Shown: piece by piece, positions 1-7,702 of the stretch
How positions within the stretch are numbered: the first letter of the stretch is position 1
Layout of the letters: each line of letters starts with the position of its first letter
Source of the DNA: Burkholderiales bacterium RIFCSPHIGHO2_12_FULL_61_11
GTDB taxonomy: Bacteria > Pseudomonadota > Gammaproteobacteria > Burkholderiales > Burkholderiaceae_C
Reading direction: 5' to 3'
Length of the DNA: 23,149 nucleotides
NCBI GenBank assembly: GCA_001770785.1
Contig: MERZ01000339.1
Location: forward strand, 11,553 to 34,701
Translations under genes and position numbers: made by a program
Notes under the pieces: generated by a model
The model's input: the letters and a program-made list of their open reading frames with translations, nothing else
Database searches by the model: none
Told to the model about the DNA's origin: nothing

Positions 1-2
1 CG

Positions 3-725
3 TGGCGGTTGGACTGGAGCCATCTCAAGGCCATCGAAGCGGCGGCCGTTGAGCCGCTGGCCAAGCTTTTCGGTGGCTGGGCCAAGCAGCCGGTTCAGCT
101 GCGTTTCATGGGCGATGCGCAACTGCAAACGGTACTGCAAAATGGCACACCGTCAGGCCAGCGCGATAGTCCTCAAAACGGCTGGCTACTGCGCATGGAG
201 GCGCTGCGTGTCACCCATCGGCCTGATGATTTTGAGCTCGTGGCACTTGATTTCTGTGTGACCTACGAGCTTTCCCCGCCGGCCTGGGAGGGCGCACGCT
301 GTGAGTACAAACCGATGGATGCACAAGGCGGTGTGATGGATGACCAAACCATTATTGGCGAAGTTTACCGTGACTCCGTGATATCCAGTCCGGGTGTAAT
401 CGAGGGGGATACCCAGTTTGAGGCCCAGACTTCCCAGATGAACAATTTGCTGTCAGTGGATCTGTCCGGACAGATCCAAGGCGACGCAATCGCGCTGCTG
501 GACAAGCTCGGGGTCAGGCTCATGGGGGCCGACCTGATGCGCATTTCCTGCGCCAAGCTGATTCGCGTCGATTTTTCTGCTGCAGGGTCGCTGTTGAACT
601 GGGTATCGGCGCGCGAGGCAGAAAATCGTTCCGTGCAGTTCTCTGACGTCAATCGTCTGGTGGCTGCTTTCTTCAACGTGATCGGCATCACCGAACACGC
701 AAGCGTTGGCGTTCGCATCGACTGA
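3..725 (+). CDS. STAS-domain-like protein, 3' part (gene starts before the window)
   Basis: The reading frame is open from the left edge, so the gene probably begins upstream; the first possible internal start is a TTG at position 9 without a visible ribosome site. About 238 residues are visible, ending at TGA 723-725. The last ~90 residues, beginning around SVDLSGQIQGDA and running through ISCAKLIRVDFSAAGSLLNW to the C-terminus, have the alternating strand/helix look and the buried 'DFSAAG' turn of STAS domains (SpoIIAA/MlaB type). The preceding ~130 residues show no motif I can name. No signal peptide or membrane segment is visible in this part. It lies 428 bp upstream of mraZ, and the mra promoter lies between them, so it is probably not part of the dcw operon. 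The STAS assignment is by pattern only; function and partner are unknown. Confidence 0.6.
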   Translation, partial: WRLDWSHLKAIEAAAVEPLAKLFGGWAKQPVQLRFMGDAQLQTVLQNGTPSGQRDSPQNGWLLRMEALRVTHRPDDFELVALDFCVTYELSPPAWEGARCEYKPMDAQGGVMDDQTIIGEVYRDSVISSPGVIEGDTQFEAQTSQMNNLLSVDLSGQIQGDAIALLDKLGVRLMGADLMRISCAKLIRVDFSAAGSLLNWVSAREAENRSVQFSDVNRLVAAFFNVIGITEHASVGVRID

Positions 726-1074
726 GTTCGACCGTCCTGACACGCTGCCATTCTCCTCCCGGCAGGCGGCCCTGCCATGGCACTGCATCCAAAAGAGCTT
801 CGTTTCTTTAGGCCCGACAGGGGTGACAACCATAAGACAGTGTTTCCGCTGTGCCCGGCTTGTTTGAGCGATCGGTCAGGTGCACTGAACGCAGTGTTCA
901 CGATTAGCGCAATACATAACGACAGTTTTAGAGTGGCCTGTGAGCGGGTTTATCTAAGGCGATACTTTGATTGCCGACTCTAAGTGCTTAATTTAGAACA
1001 CTTTTAATTAAAATATCGTTTTCGGAATGGCTTCTAAGTCTTTGATTTCATTGAAAAATTTTGTGCCAAACCAC
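726..1074. other. Intergenic region upstream of the mra promoter
   Basis: No convincing gene is seen here. A perfect 6-bp stem with a 4-nt loop (GGCAGG 761-766, CCTGCC 771-776) follows the upstream stop codon but lacks a T-tract, so it is at best a weak terminator. A second small inverted repeat is CACTG/CAGTG at 883-887 and 892-896. From about 985 to 1060 the DNA becomes markedly AT-rich compared with its surroundings, as expected of a promoter-proximal UP-like region. A TTGATT (967-972) lies 16 bp before TAATTT (989-994) and could be a second, upstream promoter. Confidence 0.6.
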
Positions 1075-1102
1075 TTGATTGCCAAAAACTTCCTGATAAA
1101 GT
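1075..1102 (+). promoter_or_regulatory. Candidate mra (dcw operon) promoter
   Basis: TTGATT at 1075-1080 (4 of 6 matches to TTGACA) is followed after 16 bp by TAAAGT at 1097-1102 as a -10 box. Transcription would begin near 1109, inside the run of GTG boxes, leaving a leader of about 45 nt before mraZ. The element sits in an AT-rich pocket, is the last promoter-like pair before mraZ, and overlaps the presumed MraZ operator, as expected for an autorepressed promoter. It is inferred from sequence only. Confidence 0.5.
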
Positions 1103-1133
1103 GGGAGAAAGTGCAATTTAGTGGTGAGAAGTG
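1101..1133 (+). promoter_or_regulatory. MraZ operator: four GTG boxes with exact 10-bp period
   Basis: The trinucleotide GTG occurs at 1101, 1111, 1121 and 1131, exactly one helical turn apart; the boxes read GTGGGAGAAA, GTGCAATTTA, GTGGTGAGAA and GTGTTTCTAC. Known MraZ operators are direct repeats of a TGGG-type box spaced by about 10 bp just upstream of mraZ, bound by one face of the MraZ ring. Position, orientation and phase all match, and the array overlaps the -10 box and the expected start of transcription, so bound MraZ would repress the cluster. Boxes 1 and 3 match best; boxes 2 and 4 are degenerate. Confidence 0.75.
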
Positions 1134-1153
1134 TTTCTACAAGGTAATTAACA

Positions 1154-1582
1154 GTGTTTCAAGGCGCGTCATCATTAGTTCTCGATGCCAAGGGTCGGCT
1201 CTCCGTGCCGACCCGACATCGCGATGTATTGAGCGCGACCGCTTCCAACCAGCTCACCATCACCAAACACCCGCACGGTTGCCTGATGATTTTCCCACGC
1301 AATGAATGGGAAAAATTCCGTGCGCGTATCAATTCGATGCCGGTCGATGCGCATTGGTGGAAACGCATCTTTCTCGGTAACGCCATGGAGGTAGACATGG
1401 ACGCGACGGGTCGCGTGCTGGTCTCGCCCGAACTGCGCCAAGCGGCCGGCATCAGCAAAGACGCGGTGCTGATGGGCATGGGAAGCTACTTCGAACTCTG
1501 GGACGCCGCGACCTACGCCGCCGAAGAGGCCGAGCAGATGAAGGGCGACATGCCCGATGTCTTCAAAGATTTTTCATTCTGA
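1154..1582 (+). CDS. mraZ: Transcriptional regulator MraZ
   Basis: A 142-residue protein of normal family length. It contains two tandem SpoVT/AbrB-like DNA-binding halves, roughly residues 5-50 (motif [15 protein letters not shown]) and 77-122 (motif [19 protein letters not shown]); this duplicated D-x-x-GR-hydrophobic pattern is diagnostic. MraZ forms rings and represses its own dcw operon by binding GTG-type boxes, which are present just upstream. The start is GTG 1154, about 9 nt after AAGG (1141-1144), giving the family N-terminus MFQGASSL. It is the first gene of the cluster; rsmH begins 9 bp after its stop. Confidence is high. Confidence 0.97.
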   Translation: MFQGASSLVLDAKGRLSVPTRHRDVLSATASNQLTITKHPHGCLMIFPRNEWEKFRARINSMPVDAHWWKRIFLGNAMEVDMDATGRVLVSPELRQAAGISKDAVLMGMGSYFELWDAATYAAEEAEQMKGDMPDVFKDFSF

Positions 1583-1591
1583 AAGAAGACG

Positions 1592-2509
1592 GTGAACGGC
1601 ACATGGACACACCGCACCGTCTTGTTGAACGAAGCCATCACGGCGCTTCGCATCAACCCGGACGGCCACTACATCGACGCGACTTTCGGACGCGGCGGAC
1701 ATTCCCGCCTGCTGCTGTCGCAGCTCTCAGCGCTTGGGCGGCTGACGGCCTTCGACAAGGACCTGGAGGCCATTGCCGAGGCGCAAACCATCGTCGATCC
1801 GCGCTTCTCGATCCGCCACGAAGGATTCATGCAACTGGGCCAGATGCCGGCGGCGAGTGCCGCCGGCGTGCTGCTGGACCTGGGTGTGAGCTCGCCCCAG
1901 ATCGACAACCCGGAGCGCGGCTTTTCCTTTCGGCAGGAAGGGCCGCTCGACATGCGCATGGACACCACGCGCGGTCAAAGTGTGGCCGACTGGCTGGCCG
2001 ATGCTTCCATGGAAACCATGGCGGAGGTGATTCGTGACTATGGCGAAGAACGGTTTGCTGGGCCGATTGCAAAGGCGATTGATCGTCGCAGACAGGAACG
2101 GGGCCCTCTTCGAACCACCGCTGAGCTGGCCGAGGTCGTGGCTGGCGCGGTCAAAACCCGCGAGCCGGGCAAGGACCCCGCGACACGCACATTTCAGGCT
2201 TTTCGGATTTTCATCAATGCCGAGCTTGAAGAGCTGCAACAAGCGCTGCAAGCGTCACTGAAGGTACTCCAACCGGGAGGTCGTCTGGTGGTGATCAGTT
2301 TTCATTCGCTCGAGGACCGTATCGTCAAGCAATTCATTGCCGGGCATTCGCGTGAGGTGTTTGATCGCCGCGCCCCCTTTGCCGCGCCCAAGGCCATGAA
2401 ACTCAAGTCCCTGGGCCGCATCAAGCCCAGCGCGGACGAAGTCGCCGGCAATCCGCGTTCGCGCAGCGCCGTGATGCGGGTGGCGGAGCGCACCGAGGTG
2501 CCGATATGA
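1592..2509 (+). CDS. rsmH: 16S rRNA (cytosine(1402)-N4)-methyltransferase RsmH
   Basis: A 305-residue protein, full length for RsmH (MraW). It transfers a methyl group from S-adenosylmethionine to N4 of C1402 in the 16S rRNA P-site. The SAM-binding loop [10 protein letters not shown] is at residues 29-38. Further family landmarks are [31 protein letters not shown] and the C-terminal [13 protein letters not shown] block. The start is GTG 1592, 9 bp after the mraZ stop, giving [15 protein letters not shown]; an in-frame upstream start is not available. The stop TGA (2507-2509) overlaps an ATG at 2506 (ATGA) which in this genome no longer begins ftsL but opens onto a repeat region. Confidence 0.97.
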   Translation: MNGTWTHRTVLLNEAITALRINPDGHYIDATFGRGGHSRLLLSQLSALGRLTAFDKDLEAIAEAQTIVDPRFSIRHEGFMQLGQMPAASAAGVLLDLGVSSPQIDNPERGFSFRQEGPLDMRMDTTRGQSVADWLADASMETMAEVIRDYGEERFAGPIAKAIDRRRQERGPLRTTAELAEVVAGAVKTREPGKDPATRTFQAFRIFINAELEELQQALQASLKVLQPGGRLVVISFHSLEDRIVKQFIAGHSREVFDRRAPFAAPKAMKLKSLGRIKPSADEVAGNPRSRSAVMRVAERTEVPI

Positions 2510-2799
2510 ACACTGCGGAACTGCTCCAGGACGGACGCCATGCCGGGCCGCCCCAAGCAAGGCCAGCCCCCTCGGGGGGCAGCGAGCTACACGCAGTGAG
2601 CGAACGTGGGGGCCACATACACCGCGCCGGGCCGCCCCAAGCAAGGCCAGCCCCCGAGGGGCTGGAGCCTGCGGCTCCAAGTCTGCTTGAGCAGGTTTGG
2701 ACAGGCGACAGAGGTGAAGCGTCTCGCGAGCCGCGGCCTGCAAGGCCTCGCGCAGTACGCGCAGCGACAAGCGTGGGGGCCGCCATATGCTCCGTTTGA
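2506..2799 (+). other. Open frame crossing the repeat between rsmH and ftsL (possible coupling leader)
   Basis: An ATG at 2506 overlaps the rsmH stop (ATGA) and has a good ribosome site, GAGGTG 2495-2500, five nt upstream. The frame stays open for 97 codons through both repeat copies and ends at TGA 2797-2799, ten bases inside ftsL. The predicted peptide is rich in Pro, Ala, Arg and Gly and contains the segment AGPPQARPAP twice, 28 residues apart, because the DNA repeat has a period of 84 bp. It resembles no protein I know. Because GC-rich repeat DNA has few stop codons, other frames here are open too, so it may not be selected as coding. If translated, it would deliver ribosomes to the ftsL start. 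Confidence 0.3.
2542..2783 (+). repeat. Comamonadaceae-type GC-rich intergenic repeat, two units
   Basis: A 30-bp head beginning GCCGGGCCGCCCCAAG is identical at 2542-2571 and 2626-2655. Each unit ends in a GTGGGGGCC tail (2606-2614 and 2773-2781). The units are rich in stem-loops: GCCCCC/GGGGGC (2566-2571, 2575-2580), an 8-bp perfect stem CCAGCCCC/GGGGCTGG (2647-2654, 2658-2665), GGAGCC/GGCTCC (2664-2669, 2673-2678), the palindrome CTCGCGAG (2723-2730) and GGCC/GGCC (2735-2738, 2744-2747). From memory, near-identical head and tail modules are scattered in intergenic spaces of Polaromonas, Variovorax, Acidovorax and relatives; no transposase is encoded here. Its place, splitting a junction that is usually tight, suggests insertion. 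Confidence 0.75.
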
Positions 2800-3086
2800 G
2801 CCTGGTCCTTCTGCTGGCCGTGCTGGCCAGCGCGCTGTATCTGGTGCGTACCCAGTACGAGTCACGCCGTCTTTATGTGGAGCTTGAAAAAGCCACGGCC
2901 CAGGGCTTGAAACTGGAGTCGGATAAAGAACGCCTGCAGGTCGAAAAGGGTTCCCACTCCACGCCTCTCAAGATTGAGAAGCTCGCCAGAGACCGGCTGC
3001 AGATGCGCATCGCAACGCCCGCCATAACGCAGTACGTGACCTACAAGGATGCTACGGCGGCGCATGCAGGGGCGCAGCATGAGTAA
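2787..3086 (+). CDS. ftsL: Cell division protein FtsL
   Basis: A 99-residue bitopic membrane protein of typical length. Residues 3-20 form one hydrophobic helix, followed by a charged periplasmic region (about 25-70) with heptad-like leucines suited to the FtsL/FtsB coiled coil. The motif TQYESRRL and the ending LQMRIATPAITQYV are typical of beta-proteobacterial FtsL. FtsL with FtsB and FtsQ activates FtsW/FtsI at the septum. The start ATG 2787 has only GGGGG (2775-2779) as a ribosome site, and this lies in the tail of the repeat. The 3' end overlaps ftsI by 8 bp. Confidence 0.95.
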   Translation: MLRLSLVLLLAVLASALYLVRTQYESRRLYVELEKATAQGLKLESDKERLQVEKGSHSTPLKIEKLARDRLQMRIATPAITQYVTYKDATAAHAGAQHE

Positions 3087-4812
3087 AAGCATCCGCTACA
3101 CCTCCAGCCCATTGCTGGCCAGCAAGACACCCGTCTGGCGCAGCAAATTCATCGTGGCAGGTCTGGCTGTGGCTTTCGCGGCGCTGGCCGGCAGGGCGGC
3201 CTACATCCAGATCATTGGCAATGAGTTCTTTCAGCGCCAGGGCGAGGTCCGCTTTGCACGGACACTGGAGCTGCCTGCAAACCGTGGCCGCATTCTGGAC
3301 CGCAATGGCCTGATTCTGGCTTCCAGCGTGCCTGCCGCCGGCATCTGGGCGATTCCTGAAGATGTTCAAGCGAGTGGGGGTCAGCTTGCAGAGCTGGCCC
3401 GGCTGCTGGAAATGCCCTTGGCCGAGCTGAACCGGAAATTGGGCAATGACGACAAGACCTTTGTCTGGGTCAAGCGCCAGATTGACGAGCCAGTGGCCCA
3501 GAAAATTCAGGCCCTGGGAATCAAGGGCGTTTACCAGCGCCGGGAGTACAAGCGCAAATACCCCGAAGGCGAAACCATCGCCCACATCGTTGGCTTTACC
3601 AATGTGGAGGACAAGGGCCAGGAGGGCATTGAGCTGACCTTCAACAAGGCGCTCGCCGGCAAGGCCGGTTCACGGCGCGTGATCAAGGATCGGCTTGGCC
3701 GCGTGGTCGAGGGCGTCGGTGAGCAGGTTCCGCCGGTCGAGGGCCAGGACATCCAGTTGAGTGTTGACAGCAAGGTGCAGTTCTTCGCCTACCAGAAGCT
3801 GCGCGACGCCGTGACCGTGCACAAGGCCAAGGCCGGCAGCGTGGTTGTGCTCGATGCAATCACCGGCGAGGTGCTGGCGCTCGCCAACTACCCGAGTTAT
3901 GTCCCTGACAGGCGCCAGAACCTCACGGGCGAACAATTGCGCAACCGTGCCATGACCGACACCTTCGAGCCCGGCTCGACCATGAAGCCGATCACCATCG
4001 CGATGGCGCTCGAAGCGGGCCGCGTGACGCCGCAGACCCTCATCGAAACCGGTCCTGGCCGCTTTAGCATCGGCGGCTTCACCATCAGCGATACCCATAA
4101 CTACGGCACGCTCACCGTCCAGGGGGTGATCCAGAAGTCCAGCAACGTCGGCGCGCTGAAAATTGCGCAAAAGATGAGTCCCCATGAGATGTGGGATACC
4201 TACGTCGCACTCGGATACGGCCAGAAGCCGCAGATTGAGTTTCCTGGCGCTGTGTCGGGTCGGCTGCGGCCATGGAAAACCTGGCGGCCGGTTGAGCAGG
4301 CAACCATGGCTTATGGTTACGGGCTCTCCGCCTCGCTGTTCCAGATGGCGCACTCCTACACCTCGTTCGCGCACGATGGGCAAATCATTCCGGTGACGAT
4401 GCTCAGGAGCAGCGAGCCAGCCATTGGTGTTAGAGTGTTCTCCGCCGAGAACGCGTACGCTGTGCGCCGGATGCTTCAGATGGCTGCGGCACCGGGCGGC
4501 ACGGGCCAGTTGGCACAGACAGTGGGCTATTCGGTTGGCGGCAAGTCAGGCACTGCGCGCAAGCAGGTGGGCAAAGGCTATGCCAGCAATAAATACCGTG
4601 CCTGGTTTACCGGCATGGCGCCCATCGAGGCGCCGCGCATCATCGTTGCGGTGATGATTGACGAGCCGAGCGCTGGCGGGTATTTTGGCGGCGTCGCGGC
4701 GGCCCCGGTATTCAGCGAAGTGGTGCAGCAGACACTGCGCATGATGGGCGTGCAGCCCGACATGAGCGTCAAGCCGCAAATTGTCACGCAGGCTGTGGAG
4801 GAGTCGTTTTGA
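3079..4812 (+). CDS. ftsI: Septal peptidoglycan transpeptidase FtsI (PBP3)
   Basis: A 577-residue class B penicillin-binding protein. A single membrane anchor lies at about residues 22-45, then a pedestal domain (RGRILDRNG at about 69-77), then the transpeptidase domain with the three catalytic motifs: S-x-x-K at S300-K303 (GSTMK), S-x-N at 354-356 (SSN) and K-S/T-G at 489-491 (KSG). It cross-links septal peptidoglycan, with FtsW supplying glycan strands. I chose ATG 3079 (MSKSIRY), with AGGGG six nt upstream and an 8-bp overlap with ftsL, over ATG 3049. GGAGGAG near its 3' end serves murE. Confidence 0.97.
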   Translation: MSKSIRYTSSPLLASKTPVWRSKFIVAGLAVAFAALAGRAAYIQIIGNEFFQRQGEVRFARTLELPANRGRILDRNGLILASSVPAAGIWAIPEDVQASGGQLAELARLLEMPLAELNRKLGNDDKTFVWVKRQIDEPVAQKIQALGIKGVYQRREYKRKYPEGETIAHIVGFTNVEDKGQEGIELTFNKALAGKAGSRRVIKDRLGRVVEGVGEQVPPVEGQDIQLSVDSKVQFFAYQKLRDAVTVHKAKAGSVVVLDAITGEVLALANYPSYVPDRRQNLTGEQLRNRAMTDTFEPGSTMKPITIAMALEAGRVTPQTLIETGPGRFSIGGFTISDTHNYGTLTVQGVIQKSSNVGALKIAQKMSPHEMWDTYVALGYGQKPQIEFPGAVSGRLRPWKTWRPVEQATMAYGYGLSASLFQMAHSYTSFAHDGQIIPVTMLRSSEPAIGVRVFSAENAYAVRRMLQMAAAPGGTGQLAQTVGYSVGGKSGTARKQVGKGYASNKYRAWFTGMAPIEAPRIIVAVMIDEPSAGGYFGGVAAAPVFSEVVQQTLRMMGVQPDMSVKPQIVTQAVEESF

Positions 4813-6308
4813 CAACGCAGCTTCATACCCCTGAGCAGGCGGCCCGCTGGCTGAAGGGGCGCGTGACCGGCAGCCTGCGGACCGACAGTCGCAAGGTCGG
4901 CGATGGCGATGGATTTATTGCCTGGCCGGGTGCCGCCACGGACGGCCGCAAGTTTGTCGGCGACGCGCTTGCCGCCGGCGCCCGCGCCTGCCTGGTGGAG
5001 CAGGACGGTTCGGCGGCTTACGGCTTTCAGGGCGAAAGCGTCGCGGTTTACGCGGGACTCAAGGCGGCCGCGGGGCCCATCGCTGCGGCCTATTTTGATG
5101 CGCCTAGCCAACATTTGCAGGTTGTCGCGGTGACGGGTACCAACGGGAAAACATCCACCGCCTGGTGGCTGGCGCAAGCGCTGAGCCGCTTGGGACGCAA
5201 ATGCGGCGTCGTGGGAACCTTGGGAATAGGCGAGCCCGGTGCCATGGTCGCCACTGGCCTGACCACGCCCGACCCGGTGCTGCTGCAGCAGCAACTGCGG
5301 CGTTTTGTGGATGAAGGCTTTGCCGCTTGTGCGCTGGAAGCTTCCTCGATCGGTCTGGTGGAGCGGCGGCTGGATGCAACCGCCATCCAGGTCGCCATCT
5401 TCACCAATTTCACGCAGGACCATCTCGACTACCATCCGTCCATGCAGGCTTATTGGGAGGCCAAGGAAAGGCTGTTTGGCTGGCCCGGATTGAAGGCGGC
5501 CGTCATCAACGTTGAAGACCCCAAAGGCCTTGAACTGGCCGCTTCGCTGACGGCCAAGGGGCTGGATGTCTGGACGTTTTCATGTACCGGGTCCGCGCGG
5601 CTGCAGGCGAGCGATATTCAACATGGCGCGCACAGCTTGCGCTTTGACGTCGTAGAAGGCGCTGAGCGTCACTCAATCTCGACCCAGCTGGTCGGGCAGT
5701 ACAACGTGTCCAACCTGCTCGGTGTCATGGCGGCACTGCGCGCGATGAAGCTGCCGCTGGCCGACGCCGTTGGCGTCTGTGCTGACCTGCTGCCGGTGCC
5801 GGGACGCATGGAGCCTCTTGCGGTGGCGGGCCTGCCGCTGGTCGTCATCGATTACGCGCATACGCCGGATGCGCTTGAGAAAATCCTCACGGCGCTCAAG
5901 CCGGTTGCCATGAGCCGCGGTGGCCAGCTCTGGTGTGTCTTCGGCTGTGGCGGCGATCGTGATGCCACCAAACGTCCGCTGATGGCCGCGGTCGCTGAAA
6001 AAAATGCCGACCGGATTTTCGTGACCAGCGACAACCCGCGCAGTGAAGACCCGCTCGCCATCATTGAACAGGTCCTGCCGGGATTGAGCCGCCGGGACGC
6101 CGTGCATGTGCAGGCCGACCGGGCTGTCGCGATTGCGCAGGCGCTGAGTCTGGCGCAGCCTCAGGACGTCGTGCTGCTCGCGGGCAAGGGCCATGAAAGC
6201 TTTCAGGAAGTCAAAGGCGTGAAACTGCCGTTCTCTGACAGGGCGCAGGCGCAAGCCGCCTTGAATGCGGTGCTGGCTGGACGCCAGGCAAGGGGAGGCG
6301 GGGCATGA
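4809..6308 (+). CDS. murE: UDP-MurNAc-L-Ala-D-Glu:meso-diaminopimelate ligase MurE
   Basis: A 499-residue Mur ligase that adds the third stem-peptide residue in the cytoplasm using ATP. Seen: the ATP loop TGTNGKTST (109-117), the lysine expected to be carbamylated in YWEAKERLF (K219), the NVSNLLG block and the DNPR motif (408-411), which in this family indicates meso-diaminopimelate rather than lysine as substrate. The start is TTG 4809, overlapping the ftsI stop; it is supported by a strong GGAGGAG (4797-4803) five nt upstream and by an N-terminus that fits the family. The 3' end overlaps murF as ATGA. Confidence 0.97.
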   Translation: MTTQLHTPEQAARWLKGRVTGSLRTDSRKVGDGDGFIAWPGAATDGRKFVGDALAAGARACLVEQDGSAAYGFQGESVAVYAGLKAAAGPIAAAYFDAPSQHLQVVAVTGTNGKTSTAWWLAQALSRLGRKCGVVGTLGIGEPGAMVATGLTTPDPVLLQQQLRRFVDEGFAACALEASSIGLVERRLDATAIQVAIFTNFTQDHLDYHPSMQAYWEAKERLFGWPGLKAAVINVEDPKGLELAASLTAKGLDVWTFSCTGSARLQASDIQHGAHSLRFDVVEGAERHSISTQLVGQYNVSNLLGVMAALRAMKLPLADAVGVCADLLPVPGRMEPLAVAGLPLVVIDYAHTPDALEKILTALKPVAMSRGGQLWCVFGCGGDRDATKRPLMAAVAEKNADRIFVTSDNPRSEDPLAIIEQVLPGLSRRDAVHVQADRAVAIAQALSLAQPQDVVLLAGKGHESFQEVKGVKLPFSDRAQAQAALNAVLAGRQARGGGA

Positions 6309-7702
6309 TGAACTTGCAACAAGCCCTTGGCTGGTTGCCATCGGCCCGGCTGGTGGGCCCTGGCGGCGTGAAGTTTCTGCGTGTGCATACCGATACGCGC
6401 AGCCTGCAAGCCGGCGATCTGTTCGTCGCGCTCAAAGGGGAACATTTTGATGCCCACGATTTTTTGTCGCAAGCCAAGGCGCGGGGCGCTGTTGCTGCGA
6501 TCGCGCAGCAGGGTCTGGCTGAAGCTGGCTTGCCTGGGCTGGAAGCAGCCGACTCCCGGCTGGCGCTGGGCCAACTGGCCGCTGGCTGGCGTTCGCAATT
6601 CAGCCTGCCCCTTATTGCGGTGACTGGAAGCAACGGGAAAACGACGGTCACGCAGATGATTGCGCAGGTGTTGCGTGCCTGGAAACCGGCCGGGGCTTTT
6701 GCCACCGAAGGCAACCTGAACAATGACATTGGCGTTCCTCTGACGCTGCTGCGCCTGCGGGCTTCGCATCAGGTCGGGGTGGTCGAGCTGGGCATGAACC
6801 ATCCTGGGGAAATCGCCTGCCTGGCCGAATGGGCCAAGCCCACCGTTGCGCTGGTCAACAACGCCCAGCGCGAGCACCTTGAATTCATGACCACCGTTGA
6901 AGCGGTGGCCCGGGAAAACGGCTCCGTGATTCAGGCGCTGGACGCGAACGGCACGGCCGTTTTCCCTGCGGATGATGACTACACCGCAGTCTGGCGTGGC
7001 CTGGCAGGTTCGCGCCGGGTATTGACTTTTGCGCTGTCGGGTCCGGCCGATGTCACGGCTAGCGCGCTTTGGAGCGGCGACAGATGGCTCGTCGAGTCGC
7101 AAACACCGGCAGGCCCGCTTGGGTTTTCCCTGCATATTGCCGGTCGGCACAACGTCAAGAACGCTTTGGCCGCCGCCGCCTGCGCACTTGCGGCGGGCGT
7201 GCCTTTGTCATTCATAGCGGCCGGCTTGTCAGCGTTTGCGCCAGTCAAGGGGCGCTCGCACGCCGTATCCATACGCCTTCCAGGCCTGCAGGGTCGCGCG
7301 CTGACGCTGATTGATGACAGCTACAACGCCAACCCCGACTCCATGCGTGCGGCCATCGAGGTGCTGGCCGAGCTGCCCGGGCCGCGTCTGCTGGTGATGG
7401 GCGATATGGGTGAGGTCGGCGATCAGGGGCCGAAGTTCCACGACGAAGCCGGCCAGCATGCCCGTGCGCGTGGCATCGAAAAACTCTTCACGCTGGGCGC
7501 CCAGTCTCAAAGGGCGGCCAGCGCCTTTGGCCAGGGGCGCCATTTCAATGACATGGCTGAGCTGGTCGTTGCCGTGTTGGCCGAACTGCCTCATTCAGGC
7601 AGCGTGCTGGTGAAGGGCTCTCGCTTCATGAAGATGGAGCGGGTGGTTCAAGCCATCATCAATCAAACACAAGAAAAAAAGGATGAGCCTCATGCTGCTT
7701 AG
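6305..7702 (+). CDS. murF: UDP-MurNAc-tripeptide:D-Ala-D-Ala ligase MurF
   Basis: A 465-residue Mur ligase that completes UDP-MurNAc-pentapeptide. The ATP loop TGSNGKTT lies at 107-114; the family motifs [25 protein letters not shown] and [11 protein letters not shown] follow, and the C-terminal domain contains MGDMGEVG. The start ATG 6305 overlaps the murE stop (ATGA); a second ATG follows at 6308 and could also be used. The last codons contain an A7 run (7674-7680), and the gene extends past the mraY start. It depends on Ddl, encoded further down, for its dipeptide substrate. Confidence 0.97.
   Translation: MMNLQQALGWLPSARLVGPGGVKFLRVHTDTRSLQAGDLFVALKGEHFDAHDFLSQAKARGAVAAIAQQGLAEAGLPGLEAADSRLALGQLAAGWRSQFSLPLIAVTGSNGKTTVTQMIAQVLRAWKPAGAFATEGNLNNDIGVPLTLLRLRASHQVGVVELGMNHPGEIACLAEWAKPTVALVNNAQREHLEFMTTVEAVARENGSVIQALDANGTAVFPADDDYTAVWRGLAGSRRVLTFALSGPADVTASALWSGDRWLVESQTPAGPLGFSLHIAGRHNVKNALAAAACALAAGVPLSFIAAGLSAFAPVKGRSHAVSIRLPGLQGRALTLIDDSYNANPDSMRAAIEVLAELPGPRLLVMGDMGEVGDQGPKFHDEAGQHARARGIEKLFTLGAQSQRAASAFGQGRHFNDMAELVVAVLAELPHSGSVLVKGSRFMKMERVVQAIINQTQEKKDEPHAA

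Noticed and set aside
761..776. GGCAGG/CCTGCC hairpin as terminator of the first gene
   Set aside because: No T-tract follows and the stem is short; not enough for an intrinsic terminator.
365..901. Long minus-strand frame across the end of the STAS-like gene
   Set aside because: It is antisense to a gene with a recognisable protein pattern, has no homology I can see and no ribosome site; typical of high-GC DNA.
1027..1305. Plus-strand frame of 92 codons overlapping the mra promoter and mraZ start
   Set aside because: It reads through the operator and then mraZ in another frame; composition looks random.
2542..2655. CRISPR-like array from the two direct repeats
   Set aside because: Only two copies with different downstream sequence and no cas genes; the modular head/tail form fits an intergenic repeat family instead.
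2255..2770. 171-codon minus-strand frame across the rsmH end and the repeat
   Set aside because: Openness follows from GC-rich repeat DNA with few stop codons; no family match or start signal.
3049..3078. Upstream ATG for ftsI adding ten residues
   Set aside because: ATG 3079 has a properly spaced AGGGG site and the usual short overlap with ftsL; the extra MLRRRMQGRS has no support.
7683..7691. First ATG of mraY
   Set aside because: The purine run is directly against it, leaving no spacing for ribosome binding; ATG 7692 has AAGGA at eight nt and gives the family length.
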